A DNA stretch of 26,976 bases from Candidatus Sulfotelmatobacter sp. (GCA_030040725.1 JASHTD010000112.1:1-26976); one strand, 5' to 3'; shown: positions 14,646 to 24,000, numbered from the stretch's first letter. Notes: a model not told the origin generated them from the letters alone. A program made the numbers and translations.

Positions 14646-16769
14646 ATGTCCAATCTAAGAATATTGCTCATCGCTCTTTTTCTAGGTTCGACGATCGCGC
14701 TCATGGCGCAGGATTCGAACTCTAATCCCACACCAGCAATTGGGTCCGGCGACCAAACCACCGCTCCCCAGCTTGAGCATTTCGATCCCAACCTGGTCGA
14801 TAAATCGCTGAGTCCTTGCGACGATTTCTACAAGTACTCATGCAGCAAGTGGACGACCGCTAATCCCATTCCTGCCGATCAGGTGTACTGGACGACGGGA
14901 AGCAACCTGGAATTGTGGAACGAGAACCTGTTGCGCGAGACGATGGAGGCCGCAAGCAAGAACGACGCCAAAGGCACTGCAGTCGAGCAAAAGATCGGCG
15001 ACTACTGGGCGGCATGCATGGATGTGAGCGGAATCGAAGCGGCCGGCCTTAAACCTTTGCAGCCACAGCTGAATCGCATTGCCGCAATCAAATCAAAGAA
15101 AGAGATCACGCTGGAAATCGCCCATCTTCACCGTTCGTTTCCCGGGGCGTGGGAGCAGTCGGACAATCAGACGAATTCGCCATTTTTTGGCTTTACCGGA
15201 CAACAGGACTACGATGACGCCTCCAAAGTGGTGGCGCAGATCGATCAGGGTGGCTTGAGCCTGCCCAGCCGCGATTACTACATCAAGACGGATGAGAAGT
15301 CGGTCGAAACGCTCAAAAAATTCCAGGCCCACGTGCAAAAGATGTTTGAACTGACCAGAGAGCCCTCGGCGCAAGCGGCAAGAGACGCCGGAGTTGTGGT
15401 CGAACTTGAAACCGCTCTGGCTCAGGCCCAAATGGATAACGTCAAGCGCCGCGATCCGAAAAATATCAACAATAAGATGACACTGGCCGAGGTGCAGGCA
15501 TTGGCTCCCCAGATCGACTGGGCGGCTTATCTGAAAGCGGTCGACGCGCCGGCCAGCGATCACTACATCGTGACTTCCCCGGATTTCTTCCGCGCCGAAA
15601 ATAAGCTGCTCGAAGAACATCCGCTGGATCAGTGGAAAATCTACATGCGCTGGCAAGTAATTCATCGGGCCGCGCCGTTGATGACCACGGCTCTAGTGGA
15701 TGAGAATTTCAACTTCTTCTATCGCACGCTTGCCGGTCAGCAGGAAAACCAGCCACGCTGGAGACGCTGCGTGCACAATGCCGATCGCGACCTCGGCGAA
15801 GCGCTGGGCCAGGCCTACGTCGATCGCGCATTTCCTCCGGAGAGCAAAGCGCGCACGCTGGAGATGGTTCACGCAATCGAGCACGCTATGCAGGACGATA
15901 TCGACAGCGTGAGTTGGATGTCAGCCGTTACGAAACAGCAGGCTCTCATTAAGCTGCAGGGAATCGAAGACAAGATCGGCTATCCCTCGCACTGGCGAGA
16001 TTATTCCAGCGTGAAAATCACGCGCGCCAACTATCTTGGCAACGTCGAAGACGCCTCGGCATTCGAATACGAACGCTTTGTGCAGAAAATCGGCAAACCA
16101 GTCGACCGCAGCGAGTGGACGATGACTCCACCCACAATCAACGCTTATTACGATCCCCAGCTCAATACAATCAATTTCCCCGCCGGCATACTCCAGCCGC
16201 CGTTCTTCGATCCAGGCAAGGACGATGCGGTAAATTTCGGGGCCATCGGCATGGTCATTGGCCACGAACTGACTCACGGCTTCGACGACCAGGGCCGCAA
16301 GTTCGATGCGCAAGGCAACCTCCGCGACTGGTGGACGGAAAAAGACGCGAAACAATATGACGAGCGCGGCAAGTGCATCTCCGACGAGTACACCCAGGAT
16401 GTGCCCGAGGCCGGCCCGGGCGTGAAGCAGAATGGATTGCTCACTCAGGGCGAAGATACCGCCGACAATGGCGGTCTGCATCTGGCTCTGAGCGCGCTGG
16501 CCGACGAACTAAAGAAAGACGGGAAATCGCTCGATGATCAGGGATCCGACGGCTGGACCTATCGCCAGCGATTCTTCCTCGCCTACGCGTTTTCCTGGTG
16601 TTCGAACGTCCGGCCGGAGGTTGCGCGCCTGATGGTTACAACCGATCCGCATTCGTTGCCCATTTTCCGCATCGACAACGTGGTTTCAAACATGTCGGAA
16701 TTCGCCGACGCCTTCGGCTGCAAGGCCGGGCAAAAGATGGTGAGGGCCAACGCCTGCCGTGTTTGGTGA
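14646..16769 (+). CDS. Secreted M13 (neprilysin/PepO-like) metallopeptidase
   Basis: The supported start is ATG 14646, with GAGGA eight bases upstream and a signal peptide (residues 1-20, ending ...A-L-M-A-Q), giving 707 residues. Frame open further upstream to 14547 is not supported. The zinc site is H540-E-L-T-H544 with third ligand E603 and D607 in G-E-D-T-A-D-N-G-G. N-A-Y-Y-D, the substrate-binding motif, is about 40 residues before the zinc site, and the C-terminal C-R-V-W is typical of the family. The N-terminal P-C-D-D-F-Y-K-Y-S-C block is also present. M13 enzymes cut oligopeptides outside the cytoplasm. The gene has its own upstream region after phoU (192 bases) and converges with the DUF2911 gene. 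Confidence 0.94.
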   Translation: MSNLRILLIALFLGSTIALMAQDSNSNPTPAIGSGDQTTAPQLEHFDPNLVDKSLSPCDDFYKYSCSKWTTANPIPADQVYWTTGSNLELWNENLLRETMEAASKNDAKGTAVEQKIGDYWAACMDVSGIEAAGLKPLQPQLNRIAAIKSKKEITLEIAHLHRSFPGAWEQSDNQTNSPFFGFTGQQDYDDASKVVAQIDQGGLSLPSRDYYIKTDEKSVETLKKFQAHVQKMFELTREPSAQAARDAGVVVELETALAQAQMDNVKRRDPKNINNKMTLAEVQALAPQIDWAAYLKAVDAPASDHYIVTSPDFFRAENKLLEEHPLDQWKIYMRWQVIHRAAPLMTTALVDENFNFFYRTLAGQQENQPRWRRCVHNADRDLGEALGQAYVDRAFPPESKARTLEMVHAIEHAMQDDIDSVSWMSAVTKQQALIKLQGIEDKIGYPSHWRDYSSVKITRANYLGNVEDASAFEYERFVQKIGKPVDRSEWTMTPPTINAYYDPQLNTINFPAGILQPPFFDPGKDDAVNFGAIGMVIGHELTHGFDDQGRKFDAQGNLRDWWTEKDAKQYDERGKCISDEYTQDVPEAGPGVKQNGLLTQGEDTADNGGLHLALSALADELKKDGKSLDDQGSDGWTYRQRFFLAYAFSWCSNVRPEVARLMVTTDPHSLPIFRIDNVVSNMSEFADAFGCKAGQKMVRANACRVW

Positions 16770-16794
16770 CATAGCTGCGAAAGCTTGAAGGACG

Positions 16795-16910
16795 TCATCC
16801 TGAGCATAGCCGCCTTCTTCAGGCGAAGCGAAGGATCTCGCGTGAATCGGCGGTTCCCTGACAAGCGAGATCCCTCGCCCCGCTGGATAAAACGCGGGGC
16901 TCGGGATGAC
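16795..16910. repeat. Palindromic intergenic repeat between convergent genes
   Basis: GTCATCCTGAGC (16795-16806) pairs with GCTCGGGATGAC (16899-16910) with one wobble. Inside, GCGAAGGATCTCGC (16829-16842) pairs with GCGAGATCCCTCGC (16865-16878). GCCCCGC (16877-16883) faces GCGGGGC (16894-16900). The outer ends match those of the element inside dnaE2 at 21221-21334. It may act as a bidirectional terminator between the M13 and DUF2911 genes. It codes for nothing evident. It resembles a non-autonomous REP/MITE-like element; the family name is unknown to me. Confidence 0.8.
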
Positions 16911-16940
16911 GCCTCGATCGTTGTAAAAATGTGGCTGCGC

Positions 16941-18017
16941 CTACCGGTTAATGTCGTCTTTCGATTGCAGCCGTTTCACGTAATTCTCCAAATTCGCTTT
17001 GTTCGAATCCGGCGCAGTTGTGAGTGCGAGTTGCATTTCTTTCACTGCGCCATCGAAATTCCCCTGGCTGCTGTAAACGCGAGCCAGTCCTACGTGTGAC
17101 GTCCAATAATCGGGGTACTTCTTCGCGGTTGATCGGAACATGGCAAACGCTGCTTCCGCCTTCTTCGCGGCCTGCAACTGCCGCGCATAGAAATAAAGCT
17201 GCAAGGCGCTGGCCTTATCCAGAGCCTCGTTGCGAGCCGATTCTGCTTCCTGGGTTCGGCCCATCGCATCCAGAATTTTCGATTTCTGCAACAGATTGTC
17301 GTAGCGCTCTTCCGCCTGGATCGACAACTGTTCATCCTTCAGTGCTTCGTCGAGATCGATCTTGTTCGTCAACAAATAGTTCGCGGCATCGTCCCATCCT
17401 TCCCAATAATATTGGTTCAACCCGCGAATCTGTCTGCGGATACTAGCCTCCACAATGTCGTTTACGTTCACCGCAACCTTGAATGGCACCGCAACTTTGT
17501 CCCAGCTCATGGTGACCACGGTTGAATCGGGCTTCACATCGTCAAAATCATAAGTAAGCGCGTTGTGGAGTTCGGCCGCCTCCGGCTTCACGGTCACGCG
17601 GAGCGCATCTTCATCCTGCTTGTAGCTGAAGCTGCCCCACGCGGTGGAAGTCTTCGAGAAGATTACGATCCACTGATTTTCCCCCGGAATCATGTGCAGG
17701 CCATAGGTTCCCTTGTCGAGTGCCTGGCCTTCGATGGTCACCGTATCGGTGAAGGTAATGGTCGTATTCTCGTTCGCTCCCGCCCGCCATACTTGCCCAT
17801 AGGGCACGGTCTTGCCCCAGATTTGCCGTCCATTCACAAGCGGGCGGTGATAGTTGATAGTGATATCGGTAATGCCGATACGCTGCGTGACCATGGCGTG
17901 TTGGCTGGCACGCGGCAGGTTGAGCATCACGGTTTCGCCGGTCGCAGTTTGAGCCTGGCTGAAGCCAGCCAGCGTCAAGACGGCGCATAACAAAACAAGC
18001 AGACGAGTTCTGTGCAT
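16941..18017 (-). CDS. Secreted DUF2911 and TPR-repeat protein
   Basis: The chosen start is ATG 18017, with GAGGAG about 8 bases upstream, giving 358 residues and a clear signal peptide (M-H-R-T-R-L-L-V-L-L ... S-Q-A-Q). Residues about 35-180 match DUF2911: I-N-Y-H-R-P-x-V-x-G-R-x-I-W-G, V-P-Y-G-x-V-W-R-A-G-A-N-E-x-T, then G-T-Y-G-L-H-M-I-P. The C-terminal part (about 245-350) is helical with tetratricopeptide character, e.g. W-T-S-H-V-G-L-A-R-V-Y-S-S-Q-G-N-F-D. DUF2911 is common in Acidobacteriota and Bacteroidota and has no established function; TPRs suggest protein binding in the periplasm. It converges with the M13 gene and diverges from imuA. Confidence 0.88.
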   Translation of the reverse strand: MHRTRLLVLLCAVLTLAGFSQAQTATGETVMLNLPRASQHAMVTQRIGITDITINYHRPLVNGRQIWGKTVPYGQVWRAGANENTTITFTDTVTIEGQALDKGTYGLHMIPGENQWIVIFSKTSTAWGSFSYKQDEDALRVTVKPEAAELHNALTYDFDDVKPDSTVVTMSWDKVAVPFKVAVNVNDIVEASIRRQIRGLNQYYWEGWDDAANYLLTNKIDLDEALKDEQLSIQAEERYDNLLQKSKILDAMGRTQEAESARNEALDKASALQLYFYARQLQAAKKAEAAFAMFRSTAKKYPDYWTSHVGLARVYSSQGNFDGAVKEMQLALTTAPDSNKANLENYVKRLQSKDDINR

Positions 18018-18161
18018 GGAACGCTCCTCTTTTGTGGGGATTCGAACAGCGTCCAGCCGCAACCTGGAAAATTTGGATGGAAAGACCCGCGCCTGACCGC
18101 TGTGCTGGGAGGGTTAGACGAATGGAGGATGGCAACGTAAGCAGAGTCAAGATTTGGGAGA

Positions 18162-18196
18162 CTCCGCTTGACTATTTCAGCGGAGAATGCCAGAAT
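18162..18196 (+). promoter_or_regulatory. Candidate imuA promoter with an overlapping palindrome
   Basis: TTGACT (18168-18173) and CAGAAT (18191-18196) are 17 bases apart, a plausible sigma-70 promoter about 80 bases before imuA. CTCCGCT (18162-18168) and AGCGGAG (18179-18185) form a perfect 7-bp inverted repeat that overlaps the -35 box, as an operator would. It does not match the LexA boxes I know from proteobacteria or Firmicutes. Pattern evidence only. Confidence 0.4.
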
Positions 18197-18277
18197 CTTA
18201 TTAGGCGAATAAAAAGCGAAAACTAAACGCCGCCTCCGGACTCTCGCTCCGGGCTCCCTGAAATTCTCGAGGATTTT

Positions 18278-19195
18278 ATGTCTACCGCAGTGATTTCCAC
18301 TTCGGCGGCTCAGGGCCGCTTTTTTATTTTTGACGAGGAAAGTGATGCCGGGAGTCATGCCTTTCATGATCCTGAGCGGGCCAGTTCTTATATCCGCCGT
18401 CCTCAATCAGCAATCAGAAACCAGAAATCAGAAATTCTCTCCAGCGTTACTCCGGCTTTGCGCTTGTCTGTCCGGCCTGCGCCGGAGGTGGTTTCCAGCG
18501 GCATCGCCGCAATCGACACTTTAACTGGAGGCCTGCCGCGCGGCTGCCTCACTGAAATTTTCGGGCCGGCGTCTTCCGGCAGAACGACTTTGTTGTTAGC
18601 AGCTCTGGCCGCCGCGGCCCGGCGGGGAGAATTCTGCGCCATCGTGGATGCGGGAGATGCTCTCGATCCACAATCGGTAGCTGCTGCCGGCGTGGACTTG
18701 AATCAGCTTCTGTGGGTACGCTGCGGAGAACATTCGCCACAGAGCTCTTTGCTACAAGGATGGGATTCTCCGACAGAAACAATTTCATCCGAGCATCGCC
18801 TCGAACAGCTTCTCCGTGTCGCCGATCTGCTGCTTGAAAGCGGAGGTTTCGGCCTGATCGCACTCGATCTCTGCGATCTGCCGCCACAAACCGCGCGCCG
18901 CATTCCACTGGCCACATGGTTCCGCTTTCGCCGCGCCGTGGAGCATACACCTACGGTCCTGCTCGCCATCGAGCGGCAAGCGATCGCCGGAAGTTGTTCG
19001 TCATTACGAATAAATCTGAGCGCCACCGGAAACCGCAAAAGAGAACAGATAACAAATTGTGAAATGAAACCCACACATGCCCATTTGCTGACCGAACTGG
19101 AAATCAAGGCAGAAGTAGTTCGATCGCGCGTGGAGCGCAAACCAGTTTGCTCAACGGAAATCACCTTTGCCAGCAAAACTGCCTGGGCGGGATGA
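18278..19195 (+). CDS. imuA: ImuA-type RecA-like protein of the translesion mutasome
   Basis: A 305-residue RecA/SulA-like protein with Walker A G-P-A-S-S-G-R-T-T (96-104) and the preceding G-I-A-A-I-D-T-L-T-G-G-L-P-R-G block typical of RecA-fold ImuA proteins. ImuA works with ImuB and DnaE2 in error-prone bypass of DNA damage; its exact role is thought to be a RecA-interacting accessory. The start ATG has CGAGGA about 6 bases upstream. An odd stretch near residues 40-54 is encoded by degenerate 7-bp tandem repeats (18397-18438). It lies before the conserved core, so the core looks intact. imuB follows after 78 bases and dnaE2 after that, all on one strand. Confidence 0.85.
   Translation: MSTAVISTSAAQGRFFIFDEESDAGSHAFHDPERASSYIRRPQSAIRNQKSEILSSVTPALRLSVRPAPEVVSSGIAAIDTLTGGLPRGCLTEIFGPASSGRTTLLLAALAAAARRGEFCAIVDAGDALDPQSVAAAGVDLNQLLWVRCGEHSPQSSLLQGWDSPTETISSEHRLEQLLRVADLLLESGGFGLIALDLCDLPPQTARRIPLATWFRFRRAVEHTPTVLLAIERQAIAGSCSSLRINLSATGNRKREQITNCEMKPTHAHLLTELEIKAEVVRSRVERKPVCSTEITFASKTAWAG
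18397..18438 (+). repeat. Degenerate 7-bp tandem repeat inside imuA
   Basis: Successive heptamers CAATCAG (18404 and 18411), AAACCAG (18418), AAATCAG (18425) and AAATTCT (18432) run in phase. The unit is not a multiple of three, so a change of one copy would shift the imuA frame. The same style of repeat occurs in imuB and dnaE2. Confidence 0.7.
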
Positions 19196-19207
19196 GGATT
19201 CGGTTCT

Positions 19208-19262
19208 CAGTTGCCAGTGATCAGTTCCATTTTCAAGCGCAGAAATTGACCACTGGCAACTG
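19208..19262. repeat. Inverted repeat in the imuA-imuB gap
   Basis: CAGTTGCCAGTG (19208-19219) is the exact reverse complement of CACTGGCAACTG (19251-19262). Each arm continues in heptamer-like units (TCAGTTG, CCAGTGA, TCAGTTC). It fills most of the 78-base gap and ends about 12 bases before the imuB ATG, so an RNA hairpin could affect imuB translation. The arms resemble those bounding the insert at 23898-24050 in dnaE2. Confidence 0.7.
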
Positions 19263-19273
19263 GCACTGCTTTT

Positions 19274-20920
19274 ATGTTTGCCTGCATTTTCGTGCCGAAT
19301 TTCTGCGTGGCCGCCGTGCTTCGCGCCGAGCCAGATTTGCGCACTCAGGCCGTAGCCATTTTTGAAGGCAAAGCGCCGCTGGAAACTGTTTGTGCGGTGA
19401 ATGAAAACGCGGGCCGCATGGAGGTTGAGATCGCCATGACAAAGGCTCAGGCAGAACTTTGTTCAGGAGTGGTGCTGCGCGCCCGCTCTCCGCTGCAGGA
19501 ATCGGCAGCACACGCGGCGTTGGTGGATTGCGCGCAGTCTTTCTCGCCTTGTGTGGAAGACACTGCGTGCGATACAGCAGTCCTCGATTTAGCGGGCATG
19601 GAATCTCTCTTCGGCACTGCGCGGGAAGTTGCCGATGCCATCTCCAATCGCGCGGCCGATTTTGGACTTGCGGCAAACGTTGCCGTTGCTTCGAATCCTG
19701 ACGCTGCTGTGCTCGCGGCTCGCGGATTTTCCGGCGTGACGGTAATTCCCTGCGGCAAAGAGGCCGAACAACTGGGTCCGTTGCCGATTGCGGTCTTGTT
19801 TGCCAATGGGCGCGAAGAAGAAAAAGATGAAGCGCAAAAAAGAACAGAAGGGATTCTTGCAATCTTTGAGCGATGGGGCGTGCGCGATTTCCAAGCACTG
19901 GCCGCCCTACCGCCAGTTGCCCTGAGCGAACGTTTAGGCCAGGAAGGTTTGCGCCTGCAGCAATTGGCGCGAGGAGCAGCTTCACGCATACTGGTTCCGA
20001 TGGAAGAGCCGGCAAAATTCGAAGAAGCGATAGAACTGGAATTTCCTGTCGTGTTGCTGGAGCCGTTGGCTTTTCTTCTGAATCGGATGCTCGAACAAGT
20101 TTGCGCTCGCCTGGCCTCGCGTGCGCTGCACACGCAACAACTGCGGCTTACCCTGCAACTCGAAGATTTCCACTCGTGCGGCCAGGATTTAGACATCGAT
20201 AGTCATCAATCAATAATCAACAGTCACAAATTCCAATCGGCAATCGGCAATCGCCAATCGCCAATTCGTTTCGCACATTTTCAACGCACTCTAAACTTCC
20301 CCATGCCCATGCTCGATCCCAAGCTGTTTCTCAAGCTGCTGCAACTGGATTTGAATGCTCATCCGCCGGGTGCGCCTATCAAGAAAATTCATCTGATCGC
20401 CGAACCGGCGCGTCCCCGATCTGCCCAAGGTGGATTATTTTTGCCTCCATCGCCGGAGCCGGAAAAACTGGAGCTCACCCTTGCGCGGATCGCCAGTTTG
20501 GTCGGCAAATCGCATGTCGGTTCGATGGAGTTGCTCGACACACATCGCGCCGAAGGGTTTCGCATGCATCGCTTTGTGCCCGGCGCGGCGCAGCCAAATC
20601 AGAAACAGAAATGTTCTGATGCGCAAGAAAATACATGCGCTGTTGCCGCTCTTCGCATGTTCCGTCCGCCATTGCGCGTAAAAGTGGCTTTGGAAAACAA
20701 CGGACCAGCACACGTGGCCTGCGCAAAGAAAAAAGATGTGCAAGGTAGAGTGCTATGGAAAGCCGGCCCCTGGCGTAGTTCCGGCGATTGGTGGGAACGC
20801 GAAGCCTGGTCGCGCGATGAATGGGATATCGCACTGCAAAACGAAACCGATATTGCTCTTTACCGGTTGGTGCACGACTTGCTTGGCGGCGGATGGTTCG
20901 TCGAAGGAACGTATGACTGA
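19274..20920 (+). CDS. imuB: ImuB, catalytically dead Y-family polymerase-like mutasome subunit
   Basis: The 548-residue protein has Y-family polymerase layout but lacks the acidic residues that bind catalytic metals. The first strand reads C-I-F-V-P-N-F in place of the D-x-D-x-F-F type. The S-x-D-E-A block is replaced by L-D-L-A-G-M-E-S-L-F-G near residue 106. This is typical of ImuB, which acts as a clamp-binding hub for DnaE2. Later blocks A-Q-G-G-L-F-L and P-E-P-E-K-L-E-L-T near 380-400 and L-L-D-T-H-R near 420 also fit. Residues about 310-332 derive from a 7-bp repeat (20201-20268) inserted between the polymerase-like region and the F-P-M-P-M-L-D block. The start has no strong ribosome site and follows an inverted repeat. 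Confidence 0.87.
   Translation: MFACIFVPNFCVAAVLRAEPDLRTQAVAIFEGKAPLETVCAVNENAGRMEVEIAMTKAQAELCSGVVLRARSPLQESAAHAALVDCAQSFSPCVEDTACDTAVLDLAGMESLFGTAREVADAISNRAADFGLAANVAVASNPDAAVLAARGFSGVTVIPCGKEAEQLGPLPIAVLFANGREEEKDEAQKRTEGILAIFERWGVRDFQALAALPPVALSERLGQEGLRLQQLARGAASRILVPMEEPAKFEEAIELEFPVVLLEPLAFLLNRMLEQVCARLASRALHTQQLRLTLQLEDFHSCGQDLDIDSHQSIINSHKFQSAIGNRQSPIRFAHFQRTLNFPMPMLDPKLFLKLLQLDLNAHPPGAPIKKIHLIAEPARPRSAQGGLFLPPSPEPEKLELTLARIASLVGKSHVGSMELLDTHRAEGFRMHRFVPGAAQPNQKQKCSDAQENTCAVAALRMFRPPLRVKVALENNGPAHVACAKKKDVQGRVLWKAGPWRSSGDWWEREAWSRDEWDIALQNETDIALYRLVHDLLGGGWFVEGTYD
20201..20268 (+). repeat. Degenerate 7-bp tandem repeat inside imuB
   Basis: Nine or more heptamers run in constant phase. 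The first half uses AATCAAT-like units. The second half has two copies of CAATCGG (20234, 20241) and two of CAATCGC (20248, 20255), then CAATTCG. Exact adjacent copies could slip during replication, and each 7-bp change would shift the frame of imuB. The encoded residues are rich in S, N, Q and I and do not resemble ImuB. Confidence 0.8.
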
Positions 20921-20949
20921 ACAAATTGTGCCTTTAAGTTCATTGGATG

Positions 20950-21003
20950 ATTGAGTCATTTGGTCATGGAGTCGTTGCAAGCCTAATCACCCAATGACTC
21001 AAT
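20950..21003. repeat. Inverted repeat reaching into the dnaE2 start codon
   Basis: ATTGAGTCATT (20950-20960) is the exact reverse complement of AATGACTCAAT (20993-21003). The right arm includes the first two bases of the dnaE2 ATG (21002-21004). Between the arms are octamer-like units (ATTTGGTC, ATGGAGTC). An RNA hairpin here would block the start region. No Shine-Dalgarno sequence is otherwise visible. Confidence 0.65.
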
Positions 21004-24000
21004 GTATGTTGAACTCCATTCTCGCTCCGCGTTTAGCTTCCTCGAAGGCTCATCTTTGCCCGAGGACATGGCGGCCATGTGCGCCAAATTGAATATGCCT
21101 GCCATGGCCCTGCTCGATGCCAATGGCGTCTACGGAGCGCCGCGCTTTCACATGGCAGCACAGAAAACAAAGATCAAGGCACACATTGGCGCAGAAGTGG
21201 CATGCGCATTGTTTGACTCTGTCATCCTGAGCGAAACAAATGCTTCACGAAGTGAAGTATTTGTGGAGTCGAAGAATCCCTATAGACGACAACTCGAACA
21301 GGGTGTAGGGATTCCTCGCTTCGCTCGGAATGACAAAGGAAGAATAAGCCAGGATGAAAAACCATTCCGATTGCCTCTTCTCATTTCTTCCCGCGCAGGC
21401 TACCAGAATCTCTGCCGTCTCATTACCAGGATGAAGCTGCGCGCCCAAAAAGGTGAGGGCGCAGTTTTAAAGGGAGAATTGGAAGAGCATGCCGACGGCC
21501 TGATTTGCCTGACTGGAGGCGATGACGGCCCACTTGCCGCGGCTCTGCAACAGGGCGGCATCGAGGCAGCCCATAAGCAAGTTGAGCAATTAATCGCGTC
21601 ATTCGGCCGCAAGAATGTCTATGTCGAACTGCAGCGACACTTTCATCGTGAAGAAGAAACTCGTAACCGTGCCGCGATCGATATCGCGCGATCGCTCAAT
21701 CTTCCTCTGCTTGCCACCAATGGCGCGAATTACGCCACGGCAAAAGACCGCGAGCTTTGCGACGCTTTCACTGCCATCCGCCATCACCGCACGCTAGCGA
21801 CTGCCGGAAGATTGCTTTCGCGTAATGCCGAACGTCATTTGAAATCTCCGCAGGAGATGCAGCAACTCTTCGCCGACCTGCCCGAAGCACTCGCCAACAC
21901 ACTCGAACTTTCGTCGCGCCTCGAATTCACCCTCGATAAACTCGGCTACGAATTTCCTCGCTATCCGGTACCGGAAGGCGAAAGCATGAATTCATTTCTT
22001 CGCGATCGCGCGTGGGAGGGTTTTCGCGAACGCTACGGCCGCAAATCGCAGAACATGCAAACCCGCGCTCGCCTGCAAATCGAGAAAGAATTAAAGCTGA
22101 TCGAAAAACTCAAACTCGCCGGATATTTTCTCATCGTTTGGGATCTCATTCGCTTCTGTCGCGAGCAAAACATTCTCGTTCAGGGGCGCGGATCGGCCGC
22201 CAATAGCGCCGTTTGCTACTCGCTTGGGATCACTGCTGTCGACGCGGTCGGCATGGATCTTCTCTTCGAGCGTTTTCTCTCCGAAGAGCGAGGCGAGTGG
22301 CCAGATATCGATCTCGATCTGCCTTCGGGCGATGAGCGCGAAAAAGTGATTCAGTATCTTTACAAACAATATGGTGAGCGCGGAGCTGCCATGACTGCTA
22401 ACGTCATCACCTACCGCAATCGCAGTGCGGCACGGGAAATGGGCAAGGCGCTGGGGTTCGATCCGGAAACCCTCGACACAATTTCTGCCGCGGTTGCTAC
22501 CTGGGAATTTCGCGACGAAAGCGACGCGCTCGACCGCCGCTTCCGCGACGCCGGCCTCGATCTTTCGCACCCCCGTCTGCGCAAATATTACGAACTCTGT
22601 CTCGCCGTGCAGGATATGCCGCGCCATCTCGGCCAGCACTCCGGCGGCATGGTCATCTGCCAGGGGCACCTCGATTCCGTCGTGCCGCTCGAACCCGCAT
22701 CCATGCCGAACCGCGTCGTCGTGCAGTGGGATAAAGAAGATTGTGCCGACATGGGCATCATCAAAGTCGATCTGCTCGGCCTTGGCATGATGGCCGTGCT
22801 CAAAGACTCGCTCGAACTGATTCACAATCATTACGACGAACAGGTCGATCTCGCACATCTTCCGCAGGATGATCCCGCAGTTTATTCCACGCTGCAGAAT
22901 GCCGATACGATCGGATTATTCCAGGTAGAGAGCCGCGCGCAAATGTCGTGCCTGCCGCGCCTGCGGCCTAAAAAGTTTTATGACATTGTGGTGCAGGTCG
23001 CGATCATTCGTCCCGGGCCGATCGTCGGACAGATGGTCAATCCATTTTTGCAGCGCCGCCAGGGGCGCGAAGAGGTCGCCTACGCGCATCCTTCGCTCGA
23101 ACCGGTGCTCAAGCGCACGCTCGGAGTGCCGCTGTTTCAGGAGCAACTTCTCCGCATCGCCATGATCGCCGCCAACTTCACCGGAGGCGAGGCCGAAGAC
23201 CTGCGCCGCGCCATGGGTTTCAAGCGGTCGCAGGCGCGCATGCGCGAGATCGAAGCAAAACTGCGTGCCGGCATGACACAAAACGGAATCTCGCCAAAAG
23301 CGCAGGAAGAAATTATTCTTTCGATCACATCCTTCGCGCTTTATGGATTTCCCGAATCGCACGCCGCCAGCTTCGCCCTCATCGCCTACGCCAGCGCGTA
23401 TTTGAAATGTCATTATCTGAGCGCATTCACCGCGGCACTGCTCAACAACCAGCCGATGGGGTTTTATTCTCCGGCAACCATCGTCAAAGACGCGCAACGG
23501 CACGGTCTAAGAGTTCTACCAGTGGATGTGACGCGGTCAGAGTGGAACTGCACGCTGGAAACAGTGGCCCGTGGTCAGGGAACAGTGGCCAGTGAATCAG
23601 TTAGATCCGGTTTTGAATTGTCAGTTTCCGGTGAGACTTTTGTCATTCCGACCGAGCCGGAGCGCGAGCGACGGCGAGTGGAGGAATCTCTACCCTCACA
23701 ACTCAATACTAGCGATCCGAAACCTGCCCTTCGCCTCGGCCTGCGCTATGTCCGTAGCCTGCGCGAAGAGGCCGCACAGGGGTTGGTGCGCGAGCGTGCC
23801 CGCGCGCCATTCGCATCCATCCACGATCTTTCTCGCCGCGTGCCCGAACTTCGCAAAGATGAACTCACCACATTGGCCGAAATTGGAGCGTTGAACTCAG
23901 TGGCCAGCTGCCAGTCGTCAGTTGCCAGCAAAAATTCAAAATCAGTATCGCGTATCGAGAATCGCGCAAAGAGTTTCCTCCACCCCTCGCGGGCGCTCGT

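Noticed and set aside
18397..20268. CRISPR-like short repeats
   Set aside because: The repeats are adjacent 7-bp units without spacers and lie in coding frames; they are tandem repeats, not a CRISPR array.
21221..21334. Insertion sequence or transposon in dnaE2
   Set aside because: Only 114 bp, no transposase and no clear target duplication; treated as a non-autonomous palindromic repeat.
22091..22858. A 255-codon minus-strand frame
   Set aside because: Antisense to the dnaE2 catalytic core, without family features.
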